7,966 nucleotides of DNA from the NCBI GenBank assembly GCA_030917745.1, contig JAUPUC010000033.1:1-7966 (forward strand), in the 5' to 3' direction. The stretch comes from Patescibacteria group bacterium (GTDB lineage: Bacteria; Patescibacteriota; Minisyncoccia; Moranbacterales; UBA1568). Positions 1 through 5,208 of this stretch are shown here, piece by piece. Position 1 is the stretch's first letter, and each line of letters starts with the position of its first letter. Both the position numbers and the translations under genes were made by a program. The notes under the pieces are model-generated. The model did no database searches, was not told the DNA's origin, and worked only from the letters and a program-made list of their open reading frames with translations.

Positions 1-174
1 GCCCAGAGTATATCAGCGACTGGGTTAGCGGATGCGATACACTCTCTCCTGAATGACGCGTTGTCTCTGAAAAAACAAGGCAAGATCAATCGTGAGCGCG
101 CAGAAAATTTTACATGGAAAGAGTCCGCTCGTTTGCTGGAGACTCTCTATCGGAATCTTATTGTGAAGAAATGA
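1..174 (+). CDS. Glycosyltransferase (GT4-like), C-terminal fragment
   Basis: This is the 3' end of a gene that begins before the window. Frame 1 is open from base 1 and gives 57 residues ending in TGA at 172-174. The tail contains RERAENFTWKESARLLETLY, which resembles the closing helix of GT4 (GT-B fold) glycosyltransferases: a small helix (here DAIHSLLND), then R-A-x-x-F-T/S-W, then a helix ending in L-x-x-L-Y that folds back onto the N-terminal domain. The catalytic EX7E region lies outside the window, so donor and acceptor are unknown. The gene precedes the polysaccharide cluster on the same strand with an 85-base gap, so it probably belongs to the same locus. The family assignment is inferred from a short tail only. 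Confidence 0.7.
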   Translation, partial: AQSISATGLADAIHSLLNDALSLKKQGKINRERAENFTWKESARLLETLYRNLIVKK

Positions 175-194
175 CAAGCATATAAGGAGAAATA

Positions 195-230
195 ATGTAT
201 ATTATATTGTCAGGATGTGATTCATTATAA
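195..230 (+). other. Possible 11-codon leader ORF with strong ribosome binding site
   Basis: The 85-base gap 175-259 contains AAGGAG at 184-189, a 5-base spacer and ATG at 195. The frame MYIILSGCDSL stops with TAA at 228-230. A second AAGGAG (233-238) and then AAAGGA (249-254) lie between it and the epimerase ATG at 260. The spacing is good enough for translation, but AAGGAG followed by ATG can arise by chance in such AT-rich sequence. It could be a leader peptide, a decayed start or nothing. No hairpin or clear promoter was found in this gap. Confidence 0.2.
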
Positions 231-259
231 ACAAGGAGTAATCTATTGAAAGGAAAACT

Positions 260-1213
260 ATGAAGGTACTCATTACTGGTGGAGCTGGTTTTATCGGAAG
301 CGCGTGTGCCAAAGCGTTGATGAATCGAGGTGATACCCCGATTCTCCTTGATAATTTCAATGATTACTATGATCCCCAACTGAAGCGAGACCGTGTGGCT
401 CAGTTCCTGGGAGGATATAAAGGACAATTCATTCTGCGTGAGGGTGACATAAGAGATGCTGCATTTACAGAGCGTGTTTTTGAGGAAGATCAGCCTGAAA
501 AAGTGATTCATTTGGCGGCTATGGCAGGCGTTCGTAATTCTTTAAAGGATCCGCTTTTGTATGCAGATGTGAATGTTCTGGGTACGACCAATCTTTTGAA
601 TCTGTCTGTCAAGCACGGTGTGAAAAATTTTGTGTACGCTTCATCTTCCTCCATCTATGGGAAAAACACACCTCCATTTTCGGAGACGGACAGTGTTGAT
701 ACTCCCATTTCTCCCTATGCCGCGACAAAGAAAGCGACCGAACTCATGGCGCATACCTTCAGTCATATTTATCAGCTTCCAACAACTGGACTGCGTTTTT
801 TTACGGTCTATGGACCATGGGGGCGTCCGGATATGGCCCTCTTCAATTTCACGAAGAATATCTTCGCGGGTCAGGAGATCGAAGTGTACAACTTCGGGAA
901 TATGAGCCGGAATTTCACGTATGTCGACGATATCGTTTCAGGGACGCTTACCGTACTGGATGCGGATTTGCCATGCGATGTCATGAATATCGGCGGCGAT
1001 CGTGAAGAGACCTTGCTGACCTTCATCGAGACGATCGAAACCTGTGTAGGGAAGGCTGCCAAGAAGAAGCTGATGCCCATGCAGCCGGGTGATGTCGTAA
1101 GCACCGTGGCGAATATTGATAAGCTGCGCGGTCTTGGTTGGCAGCCGACCACCCGTATCGATGTCGGAATCAGGAATTTTGTCGAGTGGTATCGGGGATA
1201 TTATAAAGTATGA
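260..1213 (+). CDS. UDP-glucuronate 4-epimerase-like NAD-dependent SDR epimerase
   Basis: Extended short-chain dehydrogenase/reductase of 317 residues, a normal family length. The family interconverts UDP-glucuronate and UDP-galacturonate in the cytoplasm through a bound NAD and a 4-keto intermediate. Visible signatures are the Rossmann GxxGxxG (Gly7, Gly10, Gly13), Asn/Asp-rich segment LLDNFNDYYDP typical of uronate epimerases, the serine run 128-131 before IYG supplying the catalytic Ser, the catalytic Y-x-x-x-K (Tyr153, Lys157), and RFFTVYGPWGRPDMALF followed by FTYVDDIV and MQPGDV near the C-terminus. These blocks match UDP-glucuronate 4-epimerases better than galactose epimerases, though substrate cannot be proved by eye. 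The ATG at 260 has AAAGGA at 249-254 with a 5-base spacer. The cupin gene starts 3 bases after its stop, so the two are surely cotranscribed. It likely supplies galacturonate for the glycan built by the neighbouring transferases. Confidence 0.9.
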   Translation: MKVLITGGAGFIGSACAKALMNRGDTPILLDNFNDYYDPQLKRDRVAQFLGGYKGQFILREGDIRDAAFTERVFEEDQPEKVIHLAAMAGVRNSLKDPLLYADVNVLGTTNLLNLSVKHGVKNFVYASSSSIYGKNTPPFSETDSVDTPISPYAATKKATELMAHTFSHIYQLPTTGLRFFTVYGPWGRPDMALFNFTKNIFAGQEIEVYNFGNMSRNFTYVDDIVSGTLTVLDADLPCDVMNIGGDREETLLTFIETIETCVGKAAKKKLMPMQPGDVVSTVANIDKLRGLGWQPTTRIDVGIRNFVEWYRGYYKV

Positions 1214-1216
1214 TGT

Positions 1217-1561
1217 ATGAAAAAGATGACGCGAGGAGAGACGGAAAAATTTCAAAATGGTGAGACTTGTCTGATGTCAGAGTATTTACTCGGAGATGAG
1301 ACCATGGATGCCGCCATCGCACAAATCAAAGGCCGATATCCTGATGAAGGCTGGGTGATGAATCGAATATCAAAGGAGATAGCGTTTGTCATCAATGGTC
1401 AAGGGAGGTTGATACATGCAAGTGGGGAAGAAAAGGTTGAAGTAGGCGATGTCGTGCTGCTTGAGCCTGGCGAGAAGTTCTACTGGGAAGGCAATATGGA
1501 CATTTTTATCAGTTGTACTCCTGCTTGGAAATACTCGCAGTATGAGCATATTGTTGATTAA
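1217..1561 (+). CDS. Small single-domain cupin, metal ligands not conserved
   Basis: A 114-residue protein with a single cupin barrel. Motif 1 is degenerate: around residues 49-63 (NRISKEIAFVINGQG) the Glu54 and the Gly61/Gly63 turn remain, but the HxH pair that binds metal is absent. Motif 2 (Gly77-D-V-V-L-L-E-Pro84-Gly85, then Phe88/Tyr89) keeps the G...PG frame but has an aromatic residue where the third His is expected. It may therefore be a sugar-binding or regulatory cupin, or act without metal, rather than a metal-dependent isomerase or dioxygenase. ATG at 1217 and an in-frame ATG at 1226 (MTRGE) are both possible; neither has a good ribosome binding site, which fits translational coupling to the epimerase ending 3 bases earlier. 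The next gene begins 6 bases after its stop. Its position between a nucleotide-sugar enzyme and a glycosyltransferase suggests a role in the polysaccharide pathway; the reaction is unknown. Confidence 0.8.
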   Translation: MKKMTRGETEKFQNGETCLMSEYLLGDETMDAAIAQIKGRYPDEGWVMNRISKEIAFVINGQGRLIHASGEEKVEVGDVVLLEPGEKFYWEGNMDIFISCTPAWKYSQYEHIVD

Positions 1562-1567
1562 GGAGCT

Positions 1568-2707
1568 ATGAAAATTGCCTTGGTACATGATTATTTGGTG
1601 CAGTATGGAGGGGCTGAGCGGGTACTCGAAGCCTTTGCGGAACTGTACCCATATGCGCCCATCTATACATTGATCCATGATCCCGAAGCGATGCACGGTG
1701 TTTTCGCGGATAAAAGAATCTATACGTCATTTTTGCAAAAATATCGCTTTGTTCGGAAAAATCACCGGCTCTTTCCTCCGCTTATGCCGCCGGCTATTGA
1801 GCAGTTTGATTTTTCAAAGTACGATATTGTTCTCTCAGATTCATCGAGTTATGCCAAAGGTGTTATAACGCGACCAGAAACACTGCATATTTCGTATATG
1901 CACACACCAATGCGTTATGCCTGGGATGATTGTCAGAAGTATACCGAGGACTTTGGATTTCCTCGCCTTGTGAAAAAACTCGTGCCGTTTTTTATGAACC
2001 CGATTCGGTTGTGGGATCGGGTGAGCGCGGATCGGGTGGATCGTATCATTGCTAATTCTCATTTCGTGGCAGCTCGTATCAAGAAGTATTACCGAAAGAA
2101 GGCAATTGTTATCCATCCACCAGTAGAGATCAACCGCTTTGGTATCTCGCCAGTGCAGCAGGATTATTATCTCATGGTTGGCCGACTCATTGCGTACAAA
2201 CGCCATGATATCGCTATCGAAGCTTTCAATCGTCTTCAGTTGCCGCTCAAGATTATTGGTCGTGGTCCTGAGTTGGAACGACTGAAGAAACTGGCTGGTC
2301 CGACGGTTCAATTTCTTGGTCGGGTAGACGAAGCGAGATTGCCAAGGTACTATGCCGAGTGTCGCGGATTTATCTTTCCTCAAGAAGAGGATTTTGGCAT
2401 CGTGGCAATAGAAGCTTTGGCTTCAGGACGACCGCTGATTGCCTACCGAGGTGGCGATATTCCCGAACACATGCAAGAAGAAAAAATGGGTGTTTTCTTC
2501 GAAGAGCAGACAAGTGAAGCAATTGTTGAGGCCGTCGGTCGTTTTCAGAGCATGAATTTCAACTCCGAGTATATCCGTTCGCGGGTTCTCCACTTTGACA
2601 AAGAAATATTTAAGGCTAAAATAAAGGACTATGTTGAGACAGAGGTCGCTTTGCATCTGGCAACTCGACTCAATAGGGAGAAAGAGAAAATTCTGAAAGA
2701 GGAGTAA
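1568..2707 (+). CDS. GT4 family glycosyltransferase, WbaZ-like
   Basis: A 379-residue retaining GT-B glycosyltransferase. It opens with MKIALVHDYLVQYGGAERV; the HDYL and GGAE elements (residues 7-17) are typical of the WbaZ-like branch, whose characterised members are mannosyltransferases of O-antigen synthesis. Further signatures are YMHTPMRYAWD, the domain linker near IANSHFVAARI, the C-domain opening DYYLMVGRLIAYKRHDIAIEAF, and the EX7E nucleotide-sugar site at Glu274 and Glu282 within EEDFGIVAIEALASGRP. No membrane segment is seen; such enzymes work at the cytoplasmic face on lipid-linked acceptors. AAGGAG (1560-1565) overlaps the upstream stop but is only 2 bases from the ATG, unusually close; no alternative start fits the conserved N-terminus. 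The tail after about residue 355 is charged. Fold and activity class are confident; sugar specificity is inferred. Confidence 0.92.
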   Translation: MKIALVHDYLVQYGGAERVLEAFAELYPYAPIYTLIHDPEAMHGVFADKRIYTSFLQKYRFVRKNHRLFPPLMPPAIEQFDFSKYDIVLSDSSSYAKGVITRPETLHISYMHTPMRYAWDDCQKYTEDFGFPRLVKKLVPFFMNPIRLWDRVSADRVDRIIANSHFVAARIKKYYRKKAIVIHPPVEINRFGISPVQQDYYLMVGRLIAYKRHDIAIEAFNRLQLPLKIIGRGPELERLKKLAGPTVQFLGRVDEARLPRYYAECRGFIFPQEEDFGIVAIEALASGRPLIAYRGGDIPEHMQEEKMGVFFEEQTSEAIVEAVGRFQSMNFNSEYIRSRVLHFDKEIFKAKIKDYVETEVALHLATRLNREKEKILKEE

Positions 2708-2727
2708 TGGCCGCCAATCGTCCGTAA
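2707..2727 (+). other. Possible 6-codon mini-ORF at the glycosyltransferase/Wzz junction
   Basis: The upstream gene ends GAGGAGTAATGG: its TAA shares its last A with an ATG at 2707, preceded by the SD-like GAGGAG at 2699-2704. The frame reads MAANRP and stops at TAA 2725-2727. It is in frame with the Wzz-like start at 2740, whose own ribosome binding site is weak. It could capture terminating ribosomes and let them reinitiate 12 bases later, or be the remnant of an older start. Chance occurrence cannot be excluded. Confidence 0.25.
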
Positions 2728-2739
2728 GAAAATACCTGT

Positions 2740-3384
2740 ATGGAACTATACGATATCATCAAGATATACTGGGGTGAACGAAGATTGTTTGTGCTGATTG
2801 TTGTCGCGTCTCTTTTTGTGGCTCTAGTGTGGCAAGTAAATCAGCCCATCAAATATCAGGCAGCGCTTCTCCTCAATGTCGGCCGTGAAGGAGTGCAAGA
2901 AACAAGTGAATATGCCTTCGATAATTTTTATCGCTTGCAGGCAGATGAACGCTTTGCTGATACGGTTGTTCGCTGGCTTCAGTCACCACGTGTGGTATCG
3001 GATATCTTTCAAGAATCAGGATTGGATGCCTCGTCGTATTCGGAGCATGAATTAAAGAATCTGATTGGAGCGAAAAGGCTTTCTTCTCAGGTAATCGAGC
3101 TCTCTTTTTCTGCTCAAGAAAAACCTGTCCTTGAGAGAGAGGCATCTGCTATTGTGAAAGTGTTGAATACTTATGCCACTCAGCTAAATCAGGATGGCCA
3201 AAAAAACGGTTGGTTTGTCATTGTGGGGAGTAGTCCAGTCTTATTGGAAGCTCGGGTATCTTTGCTTAAGGCCGTTGGGATTGGTGGACTACTCGGGTGT
3301 TTCGTCGCATTTTGGACAGTGACCCTTCTCTGGTCATTTGGGCAATCAGCAGCAAAACGGAAAATGGAAATGCGTAAGTCTTGA
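2740..3384 (+). CDS. Compact Wzz-like polysaccharide chain-length / co-polymerase protein
   Basis: A 214-residue protein with the topology of the Wzz/Wzc N-terminal (chain-length determinant) family: a short cytoplasmic start MELYDIIKIYW, a first membrane helix at about 17-33, an extracytoplasmic part of roughly 145 residues with a predicted helix-rich centre (A-D-E-R-F-A-D at about 70, then VVRWLQSPRVVSDIF), and a second helix at about 178-200 followed by a basic tail (AAKRKMEMRKS). The family oligomerises in the membrane and sets glycan length with the Wzy polymerase. At 214 residues it is much shorter than proteobacterial Wzz, and the proline-rich stretch usually preceding helix 2 is reduced to one Pro at 166. 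No Walker motifs or tyrosine cluster exist, so it is not a Wzc-type kinase. The start at 2740 has only a weak purine-rich site upstream. It is 32 bases from the previous gene and 13 from the next. Confidence 0.8.
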   Translation: MELYDIIKIYWGERRLFVLIVVASLFVALVWQVNQPIKYQAALLLNVGREGVQETSEYAFDNFYRLQADERFADTVVRWLQSPRVVSDIFQESGLDASSYSEHELKNLIGAKRLSSQVIELSFSAQEKPVLEREASAIVKVLNTYATQLNQDGQKNGWFVIVGSSPVLLEARVSLLKAVGIGGLLGCFVAFWTVTLLWSFGQSAAKRKMEMRKS

Positions 3385-3397
3385 GGGGGATACGGAT

Positions 3398-4567
3398 ATG
3401 AAGATTGGAGTTGATGCGCGATGCCTGCAGGGGAGGGTGCACTCAGGTGTCGAGGAATACGCACGAACTTTGTTGGAAAAATTACTCGAGCAAGATACGA
3501 AAAATACGTACGTGTTATTCGTGAATGCTTGGGATACTACCCAGCTTGATTTTTCTTGGGCAGAAAAATATTCACATGTTTCAATCAAGGTATTTCATTG
3601 GCCAAATAAATTGTTGAATTTTTGTTTTTGGTATCTTGGGTGGCCGAAAGCAGATCGGATGCTCGGTGGAGTCGACGTCTTCTTTTTGCCGAACCTGAAT
3701 TTTATCGCGCTTTCAAAGAAGACGAGGCTTATTGTGACAGCGCATGATTTGTCGTTTGAAATGTTTCCGGAAACATTCTCTTGGAAACGAAGGCTTTGGC
3801 ATCTCTTTGTGAATTTTCGAAATATTGTGCGACGAGCCAATTTGGTGATTGCGATTTCACAGTCAACGGCCGATGATTTACGCGCGGTCTATAAAACGCC
3901 GAAAAAAAAGATTGTGGTGATTCCGAGTGGCGTGAGAGAGATTTTTCAGCCAGTGAGTCATAATGATCCCTCACTTCTCGATATACAGAAGAAGTATCAT
4001 CTTCCTTATAAGTTCATACTTTCTCTGGGAACGATAGAGCCGCGGAAGAATCTCATTGCGCTCTTGCAGGCTTTTGAAACAATGCACGCGAGCGGACATT
4101 TGGAGCTTATGAAGTATTCTCTGGTTATCGCAGGCGAAGAAGGGTGGAATTCTGAGGAGTTTTTTGAACGCGTTCGACAATCTCCAGTCAGAGAAAAAAT
4201 CATTTTGACTGGTTTCGTAGCAGATGAAGACAAGCCCGGATTGTATTCGCTGGCCAGCGCTTTCGTTTACCCATCTTTGTATGAGGGATTCGGATTTCCA
4301 CCATTAGAGGCGATTGCCTGCGGGGCACCTGTCATTGCCTCTCATACTTCGGCGATTCCTGAGGTGGTAGGAACCAGCGCGATGCTCATTGATCCATATC
4401 GACCGGAAGAAATTCTTCAGTCGCTTCGCCAAGTACTTCTTTCGAAAGAACTGCAGGGAGTACTGCGTAACTCTGGCCCTGTCCAAGCCTCACGCTTTTC
4501 GTGGTCCCAGACCGCGCAAGAGGTGAGAAGTTGTTTCGACAGAGCATCTTCATCTTCTGCTGGTTGA
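3398..4567 (+). CDS. GT4 family glycosyltransferase, MtfB-like
   Basis: A 389-residue GT-B glycosyltransferase. The N-terminus MKIGVDARCLQG with SGVEEYARTLL (residues 16-26) is the family's usual opening (IGIDAR...GVxRYxxxLL). Other signatures are VTAHDLSFEMFPE, VIAISQSTADDL, the C-domain start FILSLGTIEPRKNL (about 206-219), and the EX7E site at Glu296 and Glu304 in YEGFGFPPLEAIACGAPVIAS. Characterised relatives add mannose or other hexoses during O-antigen or exopolysaccharide synthesis. I chose ATG 3398 because the frame's earlier ATG (3338) lies within the Wzz-like gene and would add 20 unconserved residues, whereas 3398 has GAGGGGG at 3383-3389 with an 8-base spacer and begins exactly at the conserved strand. 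It is the last gene of the cluster; no terminator is visible after it, so transcription may continue into the next unit. Confidence 0.92.
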   Translation: MKIGVDARCLQGRVHSGVEEYARTLLEKLLEQDTKNTYVLFVNAWDTTQLDFSWAEKYSHVSIKVFHWPNKLLNFCFWYLGWPKADRMLGGVDVFFLPNLNFIALSKKTRLIVTAHDLSFEMFPETFSWKRRLWHLFVNFRNIVRRANLVIAISQSTADDLRAVYKTPKKKIVVIPSGVREIFQPVSHNDPSLLDIQKKYHLPYKFILSLGTIEPRKNLIALLQAFETMHASGHLELMKYSLVIAGEEGWNSEEFFERVRQSPVREKIILTGFVADEDKPGLYSLASAFVYPSLYEGFGFPPLEAIACGAPVIASHTSAIPEVVGTSAMLIDPYRPEEILQSLRQVLLSKELQGVLRNSGPVQASRFSWSQTAQEVRSCFDRASSSSAG

Positions 4568-4592
4568 GGCTTTCCTGCTCCCGTCACGATGC

Positions 4593-4621
4593 TTGACTCT
4601 TTGTTCATAGTATGCTATAAT
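4593..4621 (+). promoter_or_regulatory. Near-consensus sigma-70-type promoter with extended -10
   Basis: A -35 box TTGACT (4593-4598, 5 of 6 to consensus) is separated by exactly 17 bases from a perfect TATAAT (4616-4621), preceded by TGC (4613-4615), an extended -10. Transcription should begin near 4628, leaving a leader of about 32 bases before the ATG at 4660. It lies 25 bases after the last polysaccharide gene and starts a separate unit. This is the strongest promoter in the window. Confidence 0.85.
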
Positions 4622-4622
4622 G

Positions 4623-4645
4623 GTTGGTCACAATGTGTGGCTAAC
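4623..4645 (+). promoter_or_regulatory. Imperfect dyad across the transcription start (possible operator)
   Basis: Arms GTTGGTCACA (4623-4632) and TGTGGCTAAC (4636-4645) flank a 3-base centre. Eight of ten positions are Watson-Crick symmetric and the other two would be G-U pairs in RNA. The dyad starts one base after the -10 box and ends just before the ribosome binding site. Since transcription should begin inside the left arm, a DNA-bound repressor site seems more likely than an RNA hairpin, although a shorter hairpin (about 4628-4640) remains possible. Confidence 0.5.
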
Positions 4646-4646
4646 T

Positions 4647-4654
4647 AGAGGAGG
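4647..4654 (+). promoter_or_regulatory. Strong ribosome binding site
   Basis: AGAGGAGG lies 5 bases before the ATG at 4660. It fixes the start of the 109-residue gene and predicts efficient translation. The dyad arm ends one base upstream at 4645, so any structure there could influence access. Confidence 0.8.
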
Positions 4655-4659
4655 TTCAA

Positions 4660-4989
4660 ATGAAGGTGGTGAAAGTGATCTGGGAGTCTGCTCCTGGTGG
4701 TTCAGGGGGAGAGGTTGTCTTTTCCGGCAACGCCGGAATGCTCTCGAAGAGCGATCTGGGCATGGGGGCCTATTATCAGAGGGCGTCGACGGGCCCTCAT
4801 GTTGCGAGAATAGTTCGCGAGTCTCCGAGCGGCGGCGATTCTGTTTTTACGGTAACCATGCTTACGGCCGCACGGGTCGGTCGCGACCGTTATCTGACTC
4901 CCAGTGAAACGTTCGTTCTTGACGAAATGGGAGCGGAAGTAGTCGCTTTGAACATCTCGTTTCTCTTCCGGATTGTCGACGTCGACTAA
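4660..4989 (+). CDS. Unrecognised 109-residue soluble protein
   Basis: I do not recognise this protein. It has 109 residues, no cysteine, no membrane helix and no signal peptide, and nearly balanced charge (about 12 acidic, 10 basic), so it should be cytoplasmic. It looks strand-rich: short alternating segments (KVVKVIW, GGEVVFSG, HVARIVRE, DSVFTVTML, EVVALNISFLFRIVDV) separated by Gly/Pro/Ser turns such as PGGSGG (12-17) and SPSGGD (55-60). That would suit a small beta-sandwich or barrel, but this is only inference. Translation is well supported by a strong ribosome binding site, near-consensus promoter and terminator. By hand count 171 of the 300 bases from 4681 to 4980 are G or C (57%), above samples of neighbouring genes (about 42-45%), which may reflect high expression, constraint or acquisition. 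The reading frame at 4620 in another frame starts inside the promoter and is rejected. Confidence 0.8.
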   Translation: MKVVKVIWESAPGGSGGEVVFSGNAGMLSKSDLGMGAYYQRASTGPHVARIVRESPSGGDSVFTVTMLTAARVGRDRYLTPSETFVLDEMGAEVVALNISFLFRIVDVD

Positions 4990-4998
4990 CAGTCGATG
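4980..4998 (+). other. Hairpin with the stop codon in its loop
   Basis: CGTCGAC (4980-4986) can pair with GTCGATG (4992-4998) through seven pairs, one of them G-U, around the loop TAACA, which contains the TAA stop codon (4987-4989). It lies 10 bases upstream of the terminator hairpin. The same bases also form a perfect 12-base palindrome, GTCGAC repeated at 4975-4986. It may protect the 3' end or affect termination; this is inference. Confidence 0.4.
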
Positions 4999-5008
4999 CC
5001 GATGTAGT

Positions 5009-5045
5009 CCGCCGGTTGTCCTTGTGATGCCGGCGGTTTTTTTTT
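5009..5045 (+). terminator. Intrinsic terminator of the 109-residue gene
   Basis: A 7-bp all-GC stem, CCGCCGG (5009-5015) with CCGGCGG (5030-5036), encloses a 14-base loop and is followed directly by nine T residues (5037-5045). It ends the single-gene unit begun at 4593 and insulates the next promoter. Confidence 0.9.
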
Positions 5046-5122
5046 ATTCAATTCATCCTGAAGCGAGTTTCGCTGTAAAACAGAGAAAGAATTTGCAATT
5101 TTAATTGTTTTGTGGTATTGTT

Positions 5123-5151
5123 TTGAACATCGGAAAAACATGTGCTATAGA
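5123..5151 (+). promoter_or_regulatory. Sigma-70-type promoter of the CxxC-x17-CxxC gene
   Basis: TTGAAC (5123-5128), a 17-base spacer and TATAGA (5146-5151), again with TGC directly before the -10 box. Transcription should start near 5158, giving a leader of about 50 bases. The layout copies the promoter at 4593. The rest of the gap 5046-5208 shows only small hairpins (AGCGA/TCGCT at 5062-5074; CAATT/AATTG at 5096-5107) without evident function. Confidence 0.65.
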
Positions 5152-5208
5152 GGTGTGTGTTGCTGGAGAATACGCGCAGATAATTTTGTGAGGCACTAAT
5201 ATATTCTT

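Noticed and set aside
158..511. 117-residue open frame on the - strand across the epimerase start
   Set aside because: It overlaps the conserved Rossmann start of the epimerase on the other strand, and the protein has no recognisable features.
1841..2383. 180-residue open frame on the - strand
   Set aside because: It lies wholly within the WbaZ-like glycosyltransferase gene, which has clear motifs; its translation shows no recognisable domain.
3338..3397. Upstream extension of the second GT4 gene
   Set aside because: The 20 extra residues overlap the Wzz-like gene, lack family similarity, and the ATG at 3398 has a strong SD and matches the family N-terminus.
4620..4907. 95-residue + strand frame over the small orphan gene
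   Set aside because: Its ATG uses part of the TATAAT box, so it would precede the transcription start, and it lacks an SD; the frame at 4660 has a strong one.
5046..5122. Possible small RNA or riboswitch between the terminator and the second promoter
   Set aside because: Only 5-bp hairpins are present, it lies upstream of the predicted transcription start, and no promoter of its own was seen.
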